Shown in pieces: positions 55,151-63,981 of a DNA stretch of 64,000 nucleotides. The notes below the pieces were generated by a model. It saw only the letters and a list, made by a program, of their open reading frames with translations. It was not told where the DNA came from and searched no databases. Source of the stretch: Jannaschia sp. W003 (GTDB taxonomy: Bacteria > Pseudomonadota > Alphaproteobacteria > Rhodobacterales > Rhodobacteraceae); NCBI RefSeq assembly GCF_025144335.1, contig NZ_CP083539.1, forward strand, positions 32,501 through 96,500, given 5' to 3'. The translations under genes were made by a program, and so were the position numbers. Position 1 is the first letter of the stretch. Each line of letters starts with the position of its first letter.

Positions 55151-55174
55151 GCCGCGCCCCCGAGGGGGCGCGGC
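55151..55174. terminator. Bidirectional terminator hairpin
   Basis: GCCGCGCCCCC-GA-GGGGGCGCGGC, a perfect 11-bp stem in the 31-base gap between the convergent acyl-CoA synthetase and MscS genes. Confidence 0.6.
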
Positions 55175-55180
55175 GCCGGG

Positions 55181-56800
55181 TCAGGCGGCCTCGGCCACGC
55201 CCCGTGTCGCGGGGTGCGGCGCGTCGCGGTCGCGGGCGAGGTAGACGGTGCTCGAGGGGAATGCGAAGCCGGTGCCGCACTCGGCGAGGATCTCCATCAG
55301 GGCCAGGTTCAGCTCCTCGCGGATCGCGAGGCTGCGGGCGTAGTCGATGGCCACGATGTAGGCGAAGATCTCCACGTCGAGCGACGAGGGGCCGAAGCCC
55401 AGGAAGCGCACGCGCTGGCCTTCGGCGATGCGCGCGTCGCCTTCCAGCATCGCGTCGATGCGGCCGAGCACGGCGCGCATCTGGTCGGGGCTCGTCTCGT
55501 AGCGCAGGCCGAGCGTGACGTGCCAGTGGAAGGAGGTGCGCCCCGCGTAGTTCTCGATCCGGGTCGAGGAGATCGAGCCGTTCGGGATCGTGACCAGCGT
55601 GTTGTCGAGCGTGCGGATGCGCGTGGAGCGCAGGCCGATGTCCTCGACGGTGCCGGTGACGCCGTCGACCTGACAGAAGTCGCCCACGCGGATCGGCTGG
55701 TCGGCGATCAGGGAGACGCCGCCCACGAGGTGCTCGATGGTCTTCTGGGCGCCGAGCGCGATGGCGAGGCCGCCGATGCCGAGCGCCGCGAACCAGCCGG
55801 TGAGGTTGAGGCCGAGCGAGTTGGCCACCAGGATCAGCGCGCCCAGCAGCACCAGCGCCTTGGCGAGGCGGCGGGCCATGATCACCACGGACACCGCGCC
55901 GTGGCGCGCGCGCCGGGTCATGGAGCGCTGCGCCTCGTCGCCGGCGGCGTTGACCAGCCGCCAGATCATCCAGGCTATGGCGACCCACGTTCCGATCTCC
56001 ACGAAGGGGGCCACGGTGGCGCGGGCCACGACCGGCACACCGGCGAAGATCAGCGCGGCGGTGAAGGTCATCGCGCCCAGCACCAGCGCCAGCGGCAGGC
56101 GCAGGGGCCGCAGGAGGCGCCCGGCCGTGCCCTTGCGCAGGGGCCGCACCACGAGCCGCAGCCCCGCCCAGAGCAGCCACACCAGCACCACCGAGAAGAC
56201 GATCGCGCCCGCGCCCGCGGCCAGCACCGCGGTCCAGGCGGCCAGCTCCACGCCCCAGAGCCGCGTGCCCGTCAGCGAGGCCGGCGCGAGGCGCGAGTAG
56301 AGCGAGGATTCCGCCGTGCCGGCCTGGGCCGCGGTGATCTCCAGCGTCTCCGGCGAGACGCGCCACACCTGGATGCCGTCCACCTCGGAGCGGCGCAGGG
56401 TCAGGTCGACGTCCTCGCCGTCCACCCGCAGCACCGCGAAGCGGTCGAGGTCGGCGGCCATGGCGTCGCCGGTCTGGCCGGCGGGGGCGCTGCTCAGGAG
56501 GTAGGAGGGCAGGATGCCGCCCGACTGGTCGAGCGCCGCCTCGAGCTGGATCGCGAGCCGCCGGCCCGTGAAGCGCTGGCGCGCCTCGGGAATGTCCGAG
56601 AGGTCGAGGTAGGGCAGCACCTCGGCCGGATCGTCGGCGGCGAAGGCCGCGACCAGCCCGTCGGTGGCCGTGCGCGGCGTCTCGCGGCCGAAGGGGTCGG
56701 TGGCCGCCGGCTCGGGCGGCGGCACGTCCTGCGCGGCGGCCCCGAGGGGCACGGCGAGCAGCAGCGCGAGGGCGACGAGGATGGATGCGATGCGGCGCAT
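55181..56800 (-). CDS. MscS family mechanosensitive ion channel
   Basis: A 539-residue membrane protein. A signal peptide (SILVALALLLAVPLGAAAQ) and an N-terminal periplasmic domain of about 170 residues precede four to five spans. The MscS pore helix and beta domain are clear: WFAALGIGGLAIALGAQKTIEHL, GGVSLIADQPIRVGDFCQV, GTVEDIGLRSTRIRTLDNTLVTIPNG. It releases solutes on osmotic downshock. Length is larger than E. coli MscS (286), in line with MscM-type proteins. ATG 56800 is the first start and gives a full signal peptide. Confidence 0.92.
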   Translation of the reverse strand: MRRIASILVALALLLAVPLGAAAQDVPPPEPAATDPFGRETPRTATDGLVAAFAADDPAEVLPYLDLSDIPEARQRFTGRRLAIQLEAALDQSGGILPSYLLSSAPAGQTGDAMAADLDRFAVLRVDGEDVDLTLRRSEVDGIQVWRVSPETLEITAAQAGTAESSLYSRLAPASLTGTRLWGVELAAWTAVLAAGAGAIVFSVVLVWLLWAGLRLVVRPLRKGTAGRLLRPLRLPLALVLGAMTFTAALIFAGVPVVARATVAPFVEIGTWVAIAWMIWRLVNAAGDEAQRSMTRRARHGAVSVVIMARRLAKALVLLGALILVANSLGLNLTGWFAALGIGGLAIALGAQKTIEHLVGGVSLIADQPIRVGDFCQVDGVTGTVEDIGLRSTRIRTLDNTLVTIPNGSISSTRIENYAGRTSFHWHVTLGLRYETSPDQMRAVLGRIDAMLEGDARIAEGQRVRFLGFGPSSLDVEIFAYIVAIDYARSLAIREELNLALMEILAECGTGFAFPSSTVYLARDRDAPHPATRGVAEAA

Positions 56801-56899
56801 GGGCGGGGCCTCCGGTTCGCTTCGGAAGGCCCCGACCTACGCCTCCGGCGGCGACGCTTCCACCCGCCGCCGCCGGCGCCGCCGCGTCACCGGCGGCGA

Positions 56900-57931
56900 T
56901 CAGCCCACGCGCACCACCATCTTGCCGAAGCCCCGCCCGGCCAGAAGGTCGCGGAAGGCGCCGGGCGCCGCCTCCAGCCCCTCGACCACCTGCTCGGTGT
57001 ACTTCACGCGCCCCTCGGCCAGCCATCCGTTCATGTCGCGGGCGAAGTCGCGGTAGTGGTCGTGGCCGAAGGTGTCGAAGATGATGAAGCCCTGCATCCG
57101 CACCTTCTGGCGCAGGATCGTGGACAGGATCTGCGGGCCGCGGTCCGGGCCCTCGGGCAGGCCGGCGAGGTTGTACCACGCCGCCACGCCGCAGACGGGG
57201 ATGCGGGCGTTCGCGTTCAGATGGGGGAGCACCGCATAGAGCGTGCGCCCGCCCACGTTCTCCCAGTAGACGTCGATGCCGTCCGGGCAGGCCGCCGCGA
57301 GCTGCGCCTCGAAGTCCTCGGCGCGGTGGTCGAGGCAGGCGTCGAAGCCCAGCTCGTCCACGGCGTGGGCGCACTTCTCGGCGCCCCCGGCGACGCCGAC
57401 CACGCGGCAGCCGAGGATCTTGGCGATCTGGCCCACGGTGGCGCCCACGGGGCCCGTGGCCGCGCTGACGACGACGGTCTCGCCCGCCTTGGGCTCGCCG
57501 ATGTTCAGGAGGCCCGCATGGGCCGTGAAGCCCGGCATCCCCAGCACCCCGAGCGCCCAGGACGGGTTGTCGGGATCGCTGCCGAGGTTCACCACGCCCG
57601 CGCCGTCCGAGACGGCCCAGTCCTGCCAGCCCGAGCCGGCCAGCACCCGGTCGCCCGGCGCGAAGCCCTCAATGTCCGATTCCACCACCTCGGCCACCAC
57701 CTGCGCCGTCATCGTGCCGCCGATCGCCACCGGCTCGGCGTAGCTCTTGGCCGCGCTCATGCGCCCGCGCATGTAGGGGTCGAGCGACAGCCACTCGGTC
57801 CGAAGCAGCATCTCGCCCGCGCCCGGCCGGGGCACCGCGCCGGTCTCGAGGCGCAGGGTGGCGTCGTCGGGCTCGCCCACGGGGCGCTCGGCGAGCACCC
57901 AGCGGCGGTTCGTGTCGCGGGATTGGGTCAT
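56900..57931 (-). CDS. NADP-dependent oxidoreductase, MDR/LTB4 dehydrogenase (CurA-like) family
   Basis: A 343-residue zinc-free medium-chain reductase. The nucleotide-binding AATGPVGATVGQIAK is near residue 156, preceded by GMPGFTAHAGLL, and YWENVGGRTL follows. Such enzymes reduce activated C=C bonds (for example curcumin, 2-alkenals, 15-oxoprostaglandin). GGAGG precedes ATG 57931. It is divergent from a LysR gene, its likely regulator, across 110 bases. Confidence 0.9.
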   Translation of the reverse strand: MTQSRDTNRRWVLAERPVGEPDDATLRLETGAVPRPGAGEMLLRTEWLSLDPYMRGRMSAAKSYAEPVAIGGTMTAQVVAEVVESDIEGFAPGDRVLAGSGWQDWAVSDGAGVVNLGSDPDNPSWALGVLGMPGFTAHAGLLNIGEPKAGETVVVSAATGPVGATVGQIAKILGCRVVGVAGGAEKCAHAVDELGFDACLDHRAEDFEAQLAAACPDGIDVYWENVGGRTLYAVLPHLNANARIPVCGVAAWYNLAGLPEGPDRGPQILSTILRQKVRMQGFIIFDTFGHDHYRDFARDMNGWLAEGRVKYTEQVVEGLEAAPGAFRDLLAGRGFGKMVVRVG

Positions 57932-58041
57932 GTGGATCGTCCTCCGGTTGCGGGGCGATTGGAGCGCGCGCCCGCCGCCGTCAAGCCGGGCTGGGGCCGG
58001 GGCGCGGCCCGTGCCATGATCCCGCCGGAGGGGGAGGCACG

Positions 58042-58950
58042 ATGAAGGACGACCGGCTGGTGGCGATGCAGGTGTTCCGCGCGGTAGCGGAGACGGGCGG
58101 CTTCTCGGCCGCCGCCCGCGCGCTGGAGGCGAGCCAGCCCTTCGTGAGCCAAACCGTGGCGCGGCTGGAGGCGCGGCTCGGTACGCCGCTCCTGCACCGC
58201 TCCACGCGCGGGCAGCGGCTCACGGACGAGGGCGAGGCGTTCCTCCACGCCGCGCGCCGGGCGCTCGATGCCGTGGAGGCCGCCGAGGCCGAGGTGCTGG
58301 ACCGGCGCGGCGAGGTGGCGGGCACGCTGCGCGTGACCGCGCCTCTGGCCTTCGGGCTGGACCGGATCGTGCCGCTCCTGCCCGCGTTCTCGGCGGCGCA
58401 CCCGGCGCTGACCGTGGACCTGTCGCTGACCGACGAGCGCGTGGGCCTGATCGAGCACGGCGTCGACGTGGCGATCCGCATGGGGCGGCTGGAGGACTCC
58501 AGCTTGCGTGCGCGTCGCCTCTGCGCCCTGCGCCGCGTGGTGGTCGCCGCGCCCGCCTTCCTCGATCGCCACGGCCGCCCGGAGCGGCCCCCCGACCTCG
58601 AAGCCTTCGACTGCCTGCTGTGGGGCGGCGCGCGCGAGCACCTCAACCACTGGCGCTTCCGCGAGGACGGGCGCGACGTGGAGGTCGCGGTGCGCGGGCG
58701 CATCCGCTCCGACAACGGACAGTCGCTGTTCGCCATGTGCCTCGCGGGCGCGGGCGTGTTCCGCGCCGCCGAGCACCTCGCCCTGCCCGCCATCGCTGCG
58801 GGCGCGCTGGTGCCCCTGCTGGAGCACTTCGACGCGGGCGACGACGGCGCGATCCACGCCCTGCACATGGGCGGCCCCGCGGCGCTGCCGCGGGTGCGGG
58901 TCTTCGTGGACCACCTCGCCGCCGCGTTCCGCGACCCCCCCTGGCGATAG
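58042..58950 (+). CDS. LysR family transcriptional regulator
   Basis: A 302-residue LTTR. The winged helix is residues 8-65 (GGFSAAARALEASQPFVSQTVARLE, with LLHRSTRGQRLTDEG), and the effector domain follows with LTVDLSLTDERVGLIEHGVDVAIRMG, the CrgA/YhjC-like type. ATG 58042 follows GGGGGAGG. It is divergent from the MDR reductase gene. Its last codons overlap an inverted repeat (58944-58960). Confidence 0.92.
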   Translation: MKDDRLVAMQVFRAVAETGGFSAAARALEASQPFVSQTVARLEARLGTPLLHRSTRGQRLTDEGEAFLHAARRALDAVEAAEAEVLDRRGEVAGTLRVTAPLAFGLDRIVPLLPAFSAAHPALTVDLSLTDERVGLIEHGVDVAIRMGRLEDSSLRARRLCALRRVVVAAPAFLDRHGRPERPPDLEAFDCLLWGGAREHLNHWRFREDGRDVEVAVRGRIRSDNGQSLFAMCLAGAGVFRAAEHLALPAIAAGALVPLLEHFDAGDDGAIHALHMGGPAALPRVRVFVDHLAAAFRDPPWR

Positions 58951-58960
58951 CTGTTATCGC
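58944..58960. terminator. GCGATA-GCTGT-TATCGC inverted repeat
   Basis: Six-base arms across the LysR stop codon. It could be a weak terminator or an operator for the aldolase gene that begins 68 bases on. Too short to decide. Confidence 0.35.
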
Positions 58961-59027
58961 GACCGGCCGGATACCGCTGCGGGGTGCCGCAGGGTAGGGT
59001 GCGCGCGACCAGGAGGAGGACGCCGCC

Positions 59028-59840
59028 ATGCTCGATCTCGGAAACCGCCAGTCGATCTACCAGCCCGAGCAGGAGGGGCTGATCTTCCCCGACGTCCCGG
59101 AGTTCGACACGGTCGAGGAGGAGCGCCGGCACCTCAAGGAGCGCCTCGTGGGCGCCTGCCGCGCCTTCGCGCTGGAGGGCTTCGACTACGGCTTCGCCGG
59201 ACACCTGACGATCCGCGACCCCGAGCGGCCCGAGCTCTACTGGACCAACCCGATGGCGGTGCACTTCGCCGACGTGAAGGTGTCCAACCTCATCCTCGTG
59301 GACCATGCGGGAAAGGTCATCGAGGGCAGGCATGCCGTGAACCGCGCGGGCTTCGTGCTCCACGCCAACGTGCACGAGGAGCATCCCGACATTCTCGCCA
59401 TGTGCCACGCGCACACCACCTACGGCACCGCCTTCGCCGCCCTCGGCCGCCCCTTGCGCCCGATGACCCAGGACGCCTGCGCCTTCTTCGAGGACCACGT
59501 CATAATTGGCGACGAGGCCGGCGCCGTGGCGGTCGAGAACCACGCGGGCAGCAACGTCGCCAAGGCCTTCGCGGGCGTGAAGGCGGCGATCCACCAGAAC
59601 CACGGTCTGCTCACGGCCTCGCGCCACTCCATCGAGTCGGCGGCCTTCTGGTTCATCGCGCTGGAGCGGTGCTGCCGGCAGGAGCTGCTGGTGGACGCAA
59701 CGGGGCACACGCCCAGCCTCGTGAAGCCCGAGCGCGCCCGCTACTCGCGCGAGCACGTCGGGTCGGACTACATCGGCTGGCTCCACTTCCAGCCGATCTG
59801 GGACAACCTCTGCCGGACGCAGCCCGACATGTTCGACTGA
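59028..59840 (+). CDS. Class II aldolase/adducin family protein
   Basis: A 270-residue metal-dependent protein. The zinc His pair is in CHAHTTYGTAFA, a third His in IHQNHGLLTASR, and AFALEGFDYGFAGHLTIRDPE forms the N-terminal landmark. Members cleave sugar phosphates such as fuculose-1-phosphate or act as hydrolyases, but many in Rhodobacterales are uncharacterised. AGGAGGAGG precedes ATG 59028. Two tandem hairpins separate it from the TRAP genes downstream, so co-transcription with them is uncertain. Confidence 0.9.
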   Translation: MLDLGNRQSIYQPEQEGLIFPDVPEFDTVEEERRHLKERLVGACRAFALEGFDYGFAGHLTIRDPERPELYWTNPMAVHFADVKVSNLILVDHAGKVIEGRHAVNRAGFVLHANVHEEHPDILAMCHAHTTYGTAFAALGRPLRPMTQDACAFFEDHVIIGDEAGAVAVENHAGSNVAKAFAGVKAAIHQNHGLLTASRHSIESAAFWFIALERCCRQELLVDATGHTPSLVKPERARYSREHVGSDYIGWLHFQPIWDNLCRTQPDMFD

Positions 59841-59845
59841 GCTTT

Positions 59846-59888
59846 CGGGTCCCGCGGCTGCGTCCTCACCGCACGGCCGCGGGACCCG
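59846..59888 (+). terminator. 13-bp stem hairpin after the aldolase-family gene
   Basis: CGGGTCCCGCGGC and its exact complement (59846-59858, 59876-59888), with an inner TGCG/CGCA stem in the loop. No T-run, but stable. Confidence 0.55.
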
Positions 59889-59892
59889 GACG

Positions 59893-59927
59893 CGCGCGGC
59901 GGCGCGGGGGAGGCCCGCCGCCGCGCG
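59893..59927 (+). terminator. Second tandem hairpin, 12-bp stem
   Basis: CGCGCGGCGGCG (59893-59904) pairs exactly with CGCCGCCGCGCG (59916-59927). It lies 4 bases after the first hairpin and about 68 bases before the TRAP small-subunit start. Confidence 0.5.
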
Positions 59928-59995
59928 ACCGATCCCCTTTCGGCCCGCCCGCTGCCGGGGCATAGGGCGCCCGACGCGAGGCGGAGGGCGGCGGG

Positions 59996-60580
59996 ATGCA
60001 CGGGGCGATGCGCGCGCTGGCGCGGGGCATGGCGCTGCTCGGGGGGCTGGTGCTCGCCGGGCTGGTGGGGCTGGTGTGCCTGTCGGTGCTCGGGCGCACC
60101 GCGAACGCTCTCCTCCATTCCGACGCCGCCCAGTCCCTCGCCCCCTCGCTCGCCGCCGCGCTGCTGGCTCTGGGCGTCGGTCCGATCCCCGGCGACTTCG
60201 AGATCGTGGAGGCCGGGACCGCCTTCGCGGTGTTCGCGTTCCTGCCGCTCTGCCAGCTCTCGGGCGCCCACGCCTCGGTGGACGTCTTCGCGAACCGCCT
60301 GCCGCCGCGTGCCTCGCGCGCGCTGCGCGCCGCGGCCGAGATGCTGTTCGCCGCCGTGCTGGCGACGATCGCGTGGCAGCTCGCCCTGGGCACCCTCGCC
60401 AAGCACCGCTCGGGCCAGACCACGTTCCTCCTCCAGTTCCCGTTCTGGTGGGCCTACGCCGCCAGCCTCGCGGGGGCCGCGGCCTCGGCGGTGGTGGGGG
60501 CTTACGTCGCCTGGATGCGCCTGCGCGAGGGCGCGGCGGGCCGCGCGCTCCTGCCCCTCGAGGCGGAGGAGGGGCCTTGA
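59996..60580 (+). CDS. TRAP transporter small permease (DctQ family)
   Basis: A 194-residue four-span protein: GLVLAGLVGLVCLSVLGRTANALL, then VFAFLPLCQLSGAHASVDVFANRL with the DctQ polar GAHASVDV, and WWAYAASLAGAAASAVVGAYVAW. GGAGGGCGGCGGG precedes ATG 59996. It overlaps the large-subunit TTG (TTGA). No matching binding-protein gene lies on either side. Confidence 0.88.
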   Translation: MHGAMRALARGMALLGGLVLAGLVGLVCLSVLGRTANALLHSDAAQSLAPSLAAALLALGVGPIPGDFEIVEAGTAFAVFAFLPLCQLSGAHASVDVFANRLPPRASRALRAAAEMLFAAVLATIAWQLALGTLAKHRSGQTTFLLQFPFWWAYAASLAGAAASAVVGAYVAWMRLREGAAGRALLPLEAEEGP

Positions 60581-62073
60581 GCGACCTCGCCATCGGCGCC
60601 CTCTCGCTGCCCGCGCTCCTCGTGCTGATCGCCCTGCGGGTGCCGATCGGGCTGGCGATGCTCGCGGTCGGCTTCGCGGGCACGGTCGCGGTCACGGGAA
60701 GCGCCGCGGTGCCGCTCGCGCGGCTGCGGACCGAGCCGTTCACGACCTTCTCGTCCTACTCGCTGTCGATCGTGCCGATGTTCCTGCTCATGGGCCAGTT
60801 CGCCACGCTGGGGGGCTTGAGCGCGGCCTTGTTCCGCGCCGCCGAGGGCTTCCTCGGCCACCGGCGGGGCGGCGTGGCCATGGCCGCCGTGGGGGCCTGC
60901 GCCGGTTTCGGGGCGATCTGCGGCTCCTCGCTCGCCACCGCGGCCACCATGGGCCGGGTCGCCCTGCCGGAGCTGCGCGCCCACGGCTACGCGGGCGGCT
61001 TCTCGGCGGCGACCCTGGCGGCGGGCGGCACCCTCGGCATCCTGATCCCGCCCTCGGTGGTGCTGGTGATCTACGCGATCCTCACCGAGCAGAACATCGC
61101 CAAGCTGTTCCTCGCCGCCGTGCTGCCGGGCGTGCTGGCGGCTCTCGGCTACATGGCCGCCATCGCCGTCTACGTGCGCGTGAACCCGAATGCCGCCGGC
61201 ACCCGGGCGCGCGTCTCCTGGGGGCCGCGCCTGCGCGCGCTCCTCGCCGTGTGGCCCGCGCTGGCCGTCTTCGCTGCCGTGGTGGGCGGCATCTACGGGG
61301 GCGTGTTCACCCCCACCGAAGGGGCGGCTGTGGGCGCGATGGGAACGGGGCTGATCGCTTGGGCGGCGGGCGCGCTGACATGGCCCGCCTTCGCGGCCAG
61401 CATCCGGGCCACCGCGCGCACCACGGCGATGATCTTCTTCATCGTGCTGGGCGCGGCCTTCCTGAACGGCTTCCTCGCCCTCACCGGCCTGCCGCAGGCG
61501 CTGGCGGCCTGGGTCGGCGGCGCCGGCCTGCACCCGGTCGCCGTGGTGGTGGCGATCCTCGTCCTCTACCTCGTGCTCGGCTGCGTCATGGACTCGCTGT
61601 CGATGATCCTGCTGACGGTCCCCATCGTCTGGCCGGTGATGCTGGAGCTCGACTTCGGGCTCGTGGCCCTCGCCGACCTCCAGGCCGCGCGGCTGGCGGA
61701 GCTGGTCGCCTCGGGCGCCGAGATCCCCGCCGCGCTCCTGCGCGAGGCCGAGGCCACGCTCGCCGCCGGCGACGCGCTCGCCCGCGAGACCCTGCGCGAA
61801 CTGGGGCTCCGCGGTGCAGACGCCGCCGCGCTCGCCCGCGCCGAGACCGAGCGCATGGCGATCTGGTTCGGCATCCTCGTGCTGATCGTGGTGGAGGTGG
61901 GGCTGATCACCCCGCCCGTGGGCATGAACCTCTTCGTGATCGGCGCGCTGGACCGCGCGACCCCCATGGCCGACACCTACCGGGCCGTGATCTACTTCGT
62001 GGCGGCCGACATCGCGCGGGTGGCCCTGCTGCTCGCCTTTCCCGTCCTCACCCTCGCCCTGCTGCCGCTGTAG
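60577..62073 (+). CDS. TRAP transporter large permease (DctM family) with 67-residue insertion
   Basis: A 498-residue permease with DctM motifs GFGAICGSSLATAATMGRV, GGTLGILIPPSVVLVIYAI, GGIYGGVFTPTEGAAVGAM and GLITPPVGMNLFVI. Between the LELDFG stretch and IWFGILVLI, where DctM proteins run nearly continuously, an extra hydrophilic, helix-prone stretch of about 67 residues (61660-61860) is inserted. The start is TTG 60577, overlapping the small-subunit stop; no ATG is available near by. Its partner SBP must be encoded elsewhere. Confidence 0.9.
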   Translation: MSDLAIGALSLPALLVLIALRVPIGLAMLAVGFAGTVAVTGSAAVPLARLRTEPFTTFSSYSLSIVPMFLLMGQFATLGGLSAALFRAAEGFLGHRRGGVAMAAVGACAGFGAICGSSLATAATMGRVALPELRAHGYAGGFSAATLAAGGTLGILIPPSVVLVIYAILTEQNIAKLFLAAVLPGVLAALGYMAAIAVYVRVNPNAAGTRARVSWGPRLRALLAVWPALAVFAAVVGGIYGGVFTPTEGAAVGAMGTGLIAWAAGALTWPAFAASIRATARTTAMIFFIVLGAAFLNGFLALTGLPQALAAWVGGAGLHPVAVVVAILVLYLVLGCVMDSLSMILLTVPIVWPVMLELDFGLVALADLQAARLAELVASGAEIPAALLREAEATLAAGDALARETLRELGLRGADAAALARAETERMAIWFGILVLIVVEVGLITPPVGMNLFVIGALDRATPMADTYRAVIYFVAADIARVALLLAFPVLTLALLPL

Positions 62074-62098
62074 CGGGGCCGCCCACAGGAGCCATCCC

Positions 62099-62860
62099 AT
62101 GCAGATCGAAGAGCAGGTCGCGCTCGTCACCGGCGGGGGCTCGGGCCTCGGCGCCGCCACCGCGCGGCACCTCGCCGGCCGCGGCGCGCGCGTCGCCATC
62201 CTGGAGCGGGACGCCGCCCGCGGCGGCGCCGTGGCCGCGGAGGTGGACGGCTGGAGCACCGAGGCCGACGTGGCCGACGAGGCATCTGTCGCCGCCGCCG
62301 TGGACGCCGCTGCCGCGCACTTCGGCGCCCCGGCCCGCATCGTCGTGAACTGCGCCGGCATCGCCACGGCGGCGCGCATCCTCGGGCGCGAGGGCGAGGT
62401 GTCGGTGGACCTGTTCCGCCGCGTGATCGACGTGAACCTCGTGGGCACCTACGTGGTCATGAGCCACGCCCTGCGCGCCCTGCGCGACGCCGAGCCCCTG
62501 GGCGAGGAGCGCGGCGTGATCGTGAACACCGCCTCGGCCGCCTACCAGGACGGGCAGGTGGGGCAGGCGGCCTATGCGGCGTCCAAGGGGGGCGTGGCCT
62601 CCATGTGCCTGCCGCTGGCGCGGGAGTTGGCGCGCATGGGCGTGCGGGTCTGCGCCATCGCGCCCGGGCTCTTCGCCACGCCGATGATGGAGTCGCTGCC
62701 CGAGGAGACCGTGGACGGCATCGTGCGCAACGTGCCCTTCCCGCCGCGCCTGGGCGACCCCGAGGAGTTCGGCCGCCTCGTGGCCGCGATCGTCGAGAAC
62801 GCCTACCTCAACGGCGAGACCATCCGCCTCGACGGAGCCGCCCGCCTGCCGCCACGCTAG
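62099..62860 (+). CDS. SDR family dehydrogenase, HSD10 / 3-hydroxyacyl-CoA dehydrogenase type 2-like
   Basis: A 253-residue short-chain dehydrogenase: VTGGGSGLGAATARHLAGRG near the N-terminus, VNCAGIATAARI, the Ser-Tyr-Lys triad in NTASAAYQDGQVGQAAYAASK, and CAIAPGLFATPMMESLPE, which is typical of HSD17B10-like proteins. Those oxidise 2-methyl-3-hydroxyacyl-CoA and steroids. AGGAG precedes ATG 62099, 26 bases after the TRAP gene, so it is probably in that operon. Its own substrate is unknown. Confidence 0.88.
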   Translation: MQIEEQVALVTGGGSGLGAATARHLAGRGARVAILERDAARGGAVAAEVDGWSTEADVADEASVAAAVDAAAAHFGAPARIVVNCAGIATAARILGREGEVSVDLFRRVIDVNLVGTYVVMSHALRALRDAEPLGEERGVIVNTASAAYQDGQVGQAAYAASKGGVASMCLPLARELARMGVRVCAIAPGLFATPMMESLPEETVDGIVRNVPFPPRLGDPEEFGRLVAAIVENAYLNGETIRLDGAARLPPR

Positions 62861-62907
62861 CTAGGCCCGCGGGCCGACGACGTCGCCGTGACGGTGCGCC
62901 CCCGGCC

Positions 62908-62924
62908 CGCGCCGGACCGGCGCG
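62908..62924. terminator. Hairpin between convergent SDR and LacI genes
   Basis: CGCGCCGG-A-CCGGCGCG, an 8-bp perfect stem in the 68-base gap; with GGCCCGCGGGCC at about 62867 it forms a likely bidirectional terminator. Confidence 0.45.
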
Positions 62925-62928
62925 ATCC

Positions 62929-63981
62929 CTAGAGGTTCTCGCGGGTGAAGATCTCGAAGGGCAGCACCGTGGTGGGCGCGGGCGCGGCGCCGCCGGCGGC
63001 CTTGGCGGCGACCAGCGCGGCTACGGTGGCCTCGGCCACGCGCGCGAGGGGGTGGTGCATCAGGAGGTCGACGGTGCCGTCCACGAGCGCGGCGCGGGTG
63101 GCGTCGAACAGCTCGTAGCCGACCACCACCAGCCCCTCGGGGCGGGGCGCGGCCCGCAAGGCGGCGATGGCGCCGGTGATGCCGCCGCCCGAGACGTAGA
63201 GGCCCGCGAGGTCCGGGTTCGCGGCGAGCAGCCGCTCGGTCTCGTCGCGCGCCACGGCGGGGGTCTCGAAGGTGGCGCGCGGCTCGAGGATGCGAAGGTC
63301 GGGCGCGTGCTCGCGGCAGTAGGAGCGGAAGCCGGACTCGTTGAGCCCGTGGTTGCGGAAGCGGTGGTGTCCGACCAGCACGCCGATGGCGCCCCGCCGG
63401 CGGCACAGGCGGTCGAAGGCCCAGCCCGCGGTGCGCCCCAGCTTGAAGTGGTCGAGCCCGACGTAGCCCGTGCGCCCCCGGTCGGAGTGGGGCGTGACCA
63501 GCCCGAGCATGGGCGTGCCCCCGGCCACGGCGGCCTCCACCGCCTCGCGGATCAGGGGATGGTCGGCGCAGACCGCGGCCACGCCCTCGGCCCCCTCGGC
63601 GGCGGCCGCGATCTCGGCGGCTACGCGCTCGGGCGAGAGGTCGGGCATGAAGCGGATGTCGAGCGTGATCGCTCTGTCCGCACGGGCGGCGGCGGCGGCG
63701 CGCAGGGCGGCGGCCAGCCCCTCGTAGAACGCCCGGCCCGGCTGCTGGAGCAGCACCGCGAAGCGGTCGCGGGGGCGGGCGGCGTCGGCGCGCGCCCGGA
63801 TCGTGCCGCGGCCGTAGAAGTCGATCCGCTCAGCGGCCCGCTCGACCCGCTCCAGCGTGCGGGCGCGCACCTGGGCCGAGCCGGCGAGCACCCGGTTCAC
63901 GGTGGCCACCGAGACGCCGGCCTCGCGCGCGAGGTCGGGGATCGTGGGGCGGCGGGGCGCGGTCGTGTCATCGCGTGTCAT
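62929..63981 (-). CDS. LacI family transcriptional regulator
   Basis: A 350-residue repressor. The helix-turn-helix is residues 13-60 (TIPDLAREAGVSVATVNRVLAGSAQVR), and the periplasmic-binding-protein-like core covers the rest (FAVLLQQPGRAFYEGLA, GVAAVCADHPLIREAV, GLYVSGGGITGAIAAL). LacI proteins of this form respond to sugars or polyols. It converges with the SDR gene. GTGTCAT repeats overlap its start region, so it may regulate itself. Coding is complete, with 19 bases of upstream sequence in the window. Confidence 0.92.
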   Translation of the reverse strand: MTRDDTTAPRRPTIPDLAREAGVSVATVNRVLAGSAQVRARTLERVERAAERIDFYGRGTIRARADAARPRDRFAVLLQQPGRAFYEGLAAALRAAAAARADRAITLDIRFMPDLSPERVAAEIAAAAEGAEGVAAVCADHPLIREAVEAAVAGGTPMLGLVTPHSDRGRTGYVGLDHFKLGRTAGWAFDRLCRRRGAIGVLVGHHRFRNHGLNESGFRSYCREHAPDLRILEPRATFETPAVARDETERLLAANPDLAGLYVSGGGITGAIAALRAAPRPEGLVVVGYELFDATRAALVDGTVDLLMHHPLARVAEATVAALVAAKAAGGAAPAPTTVLPFEIFTRENL

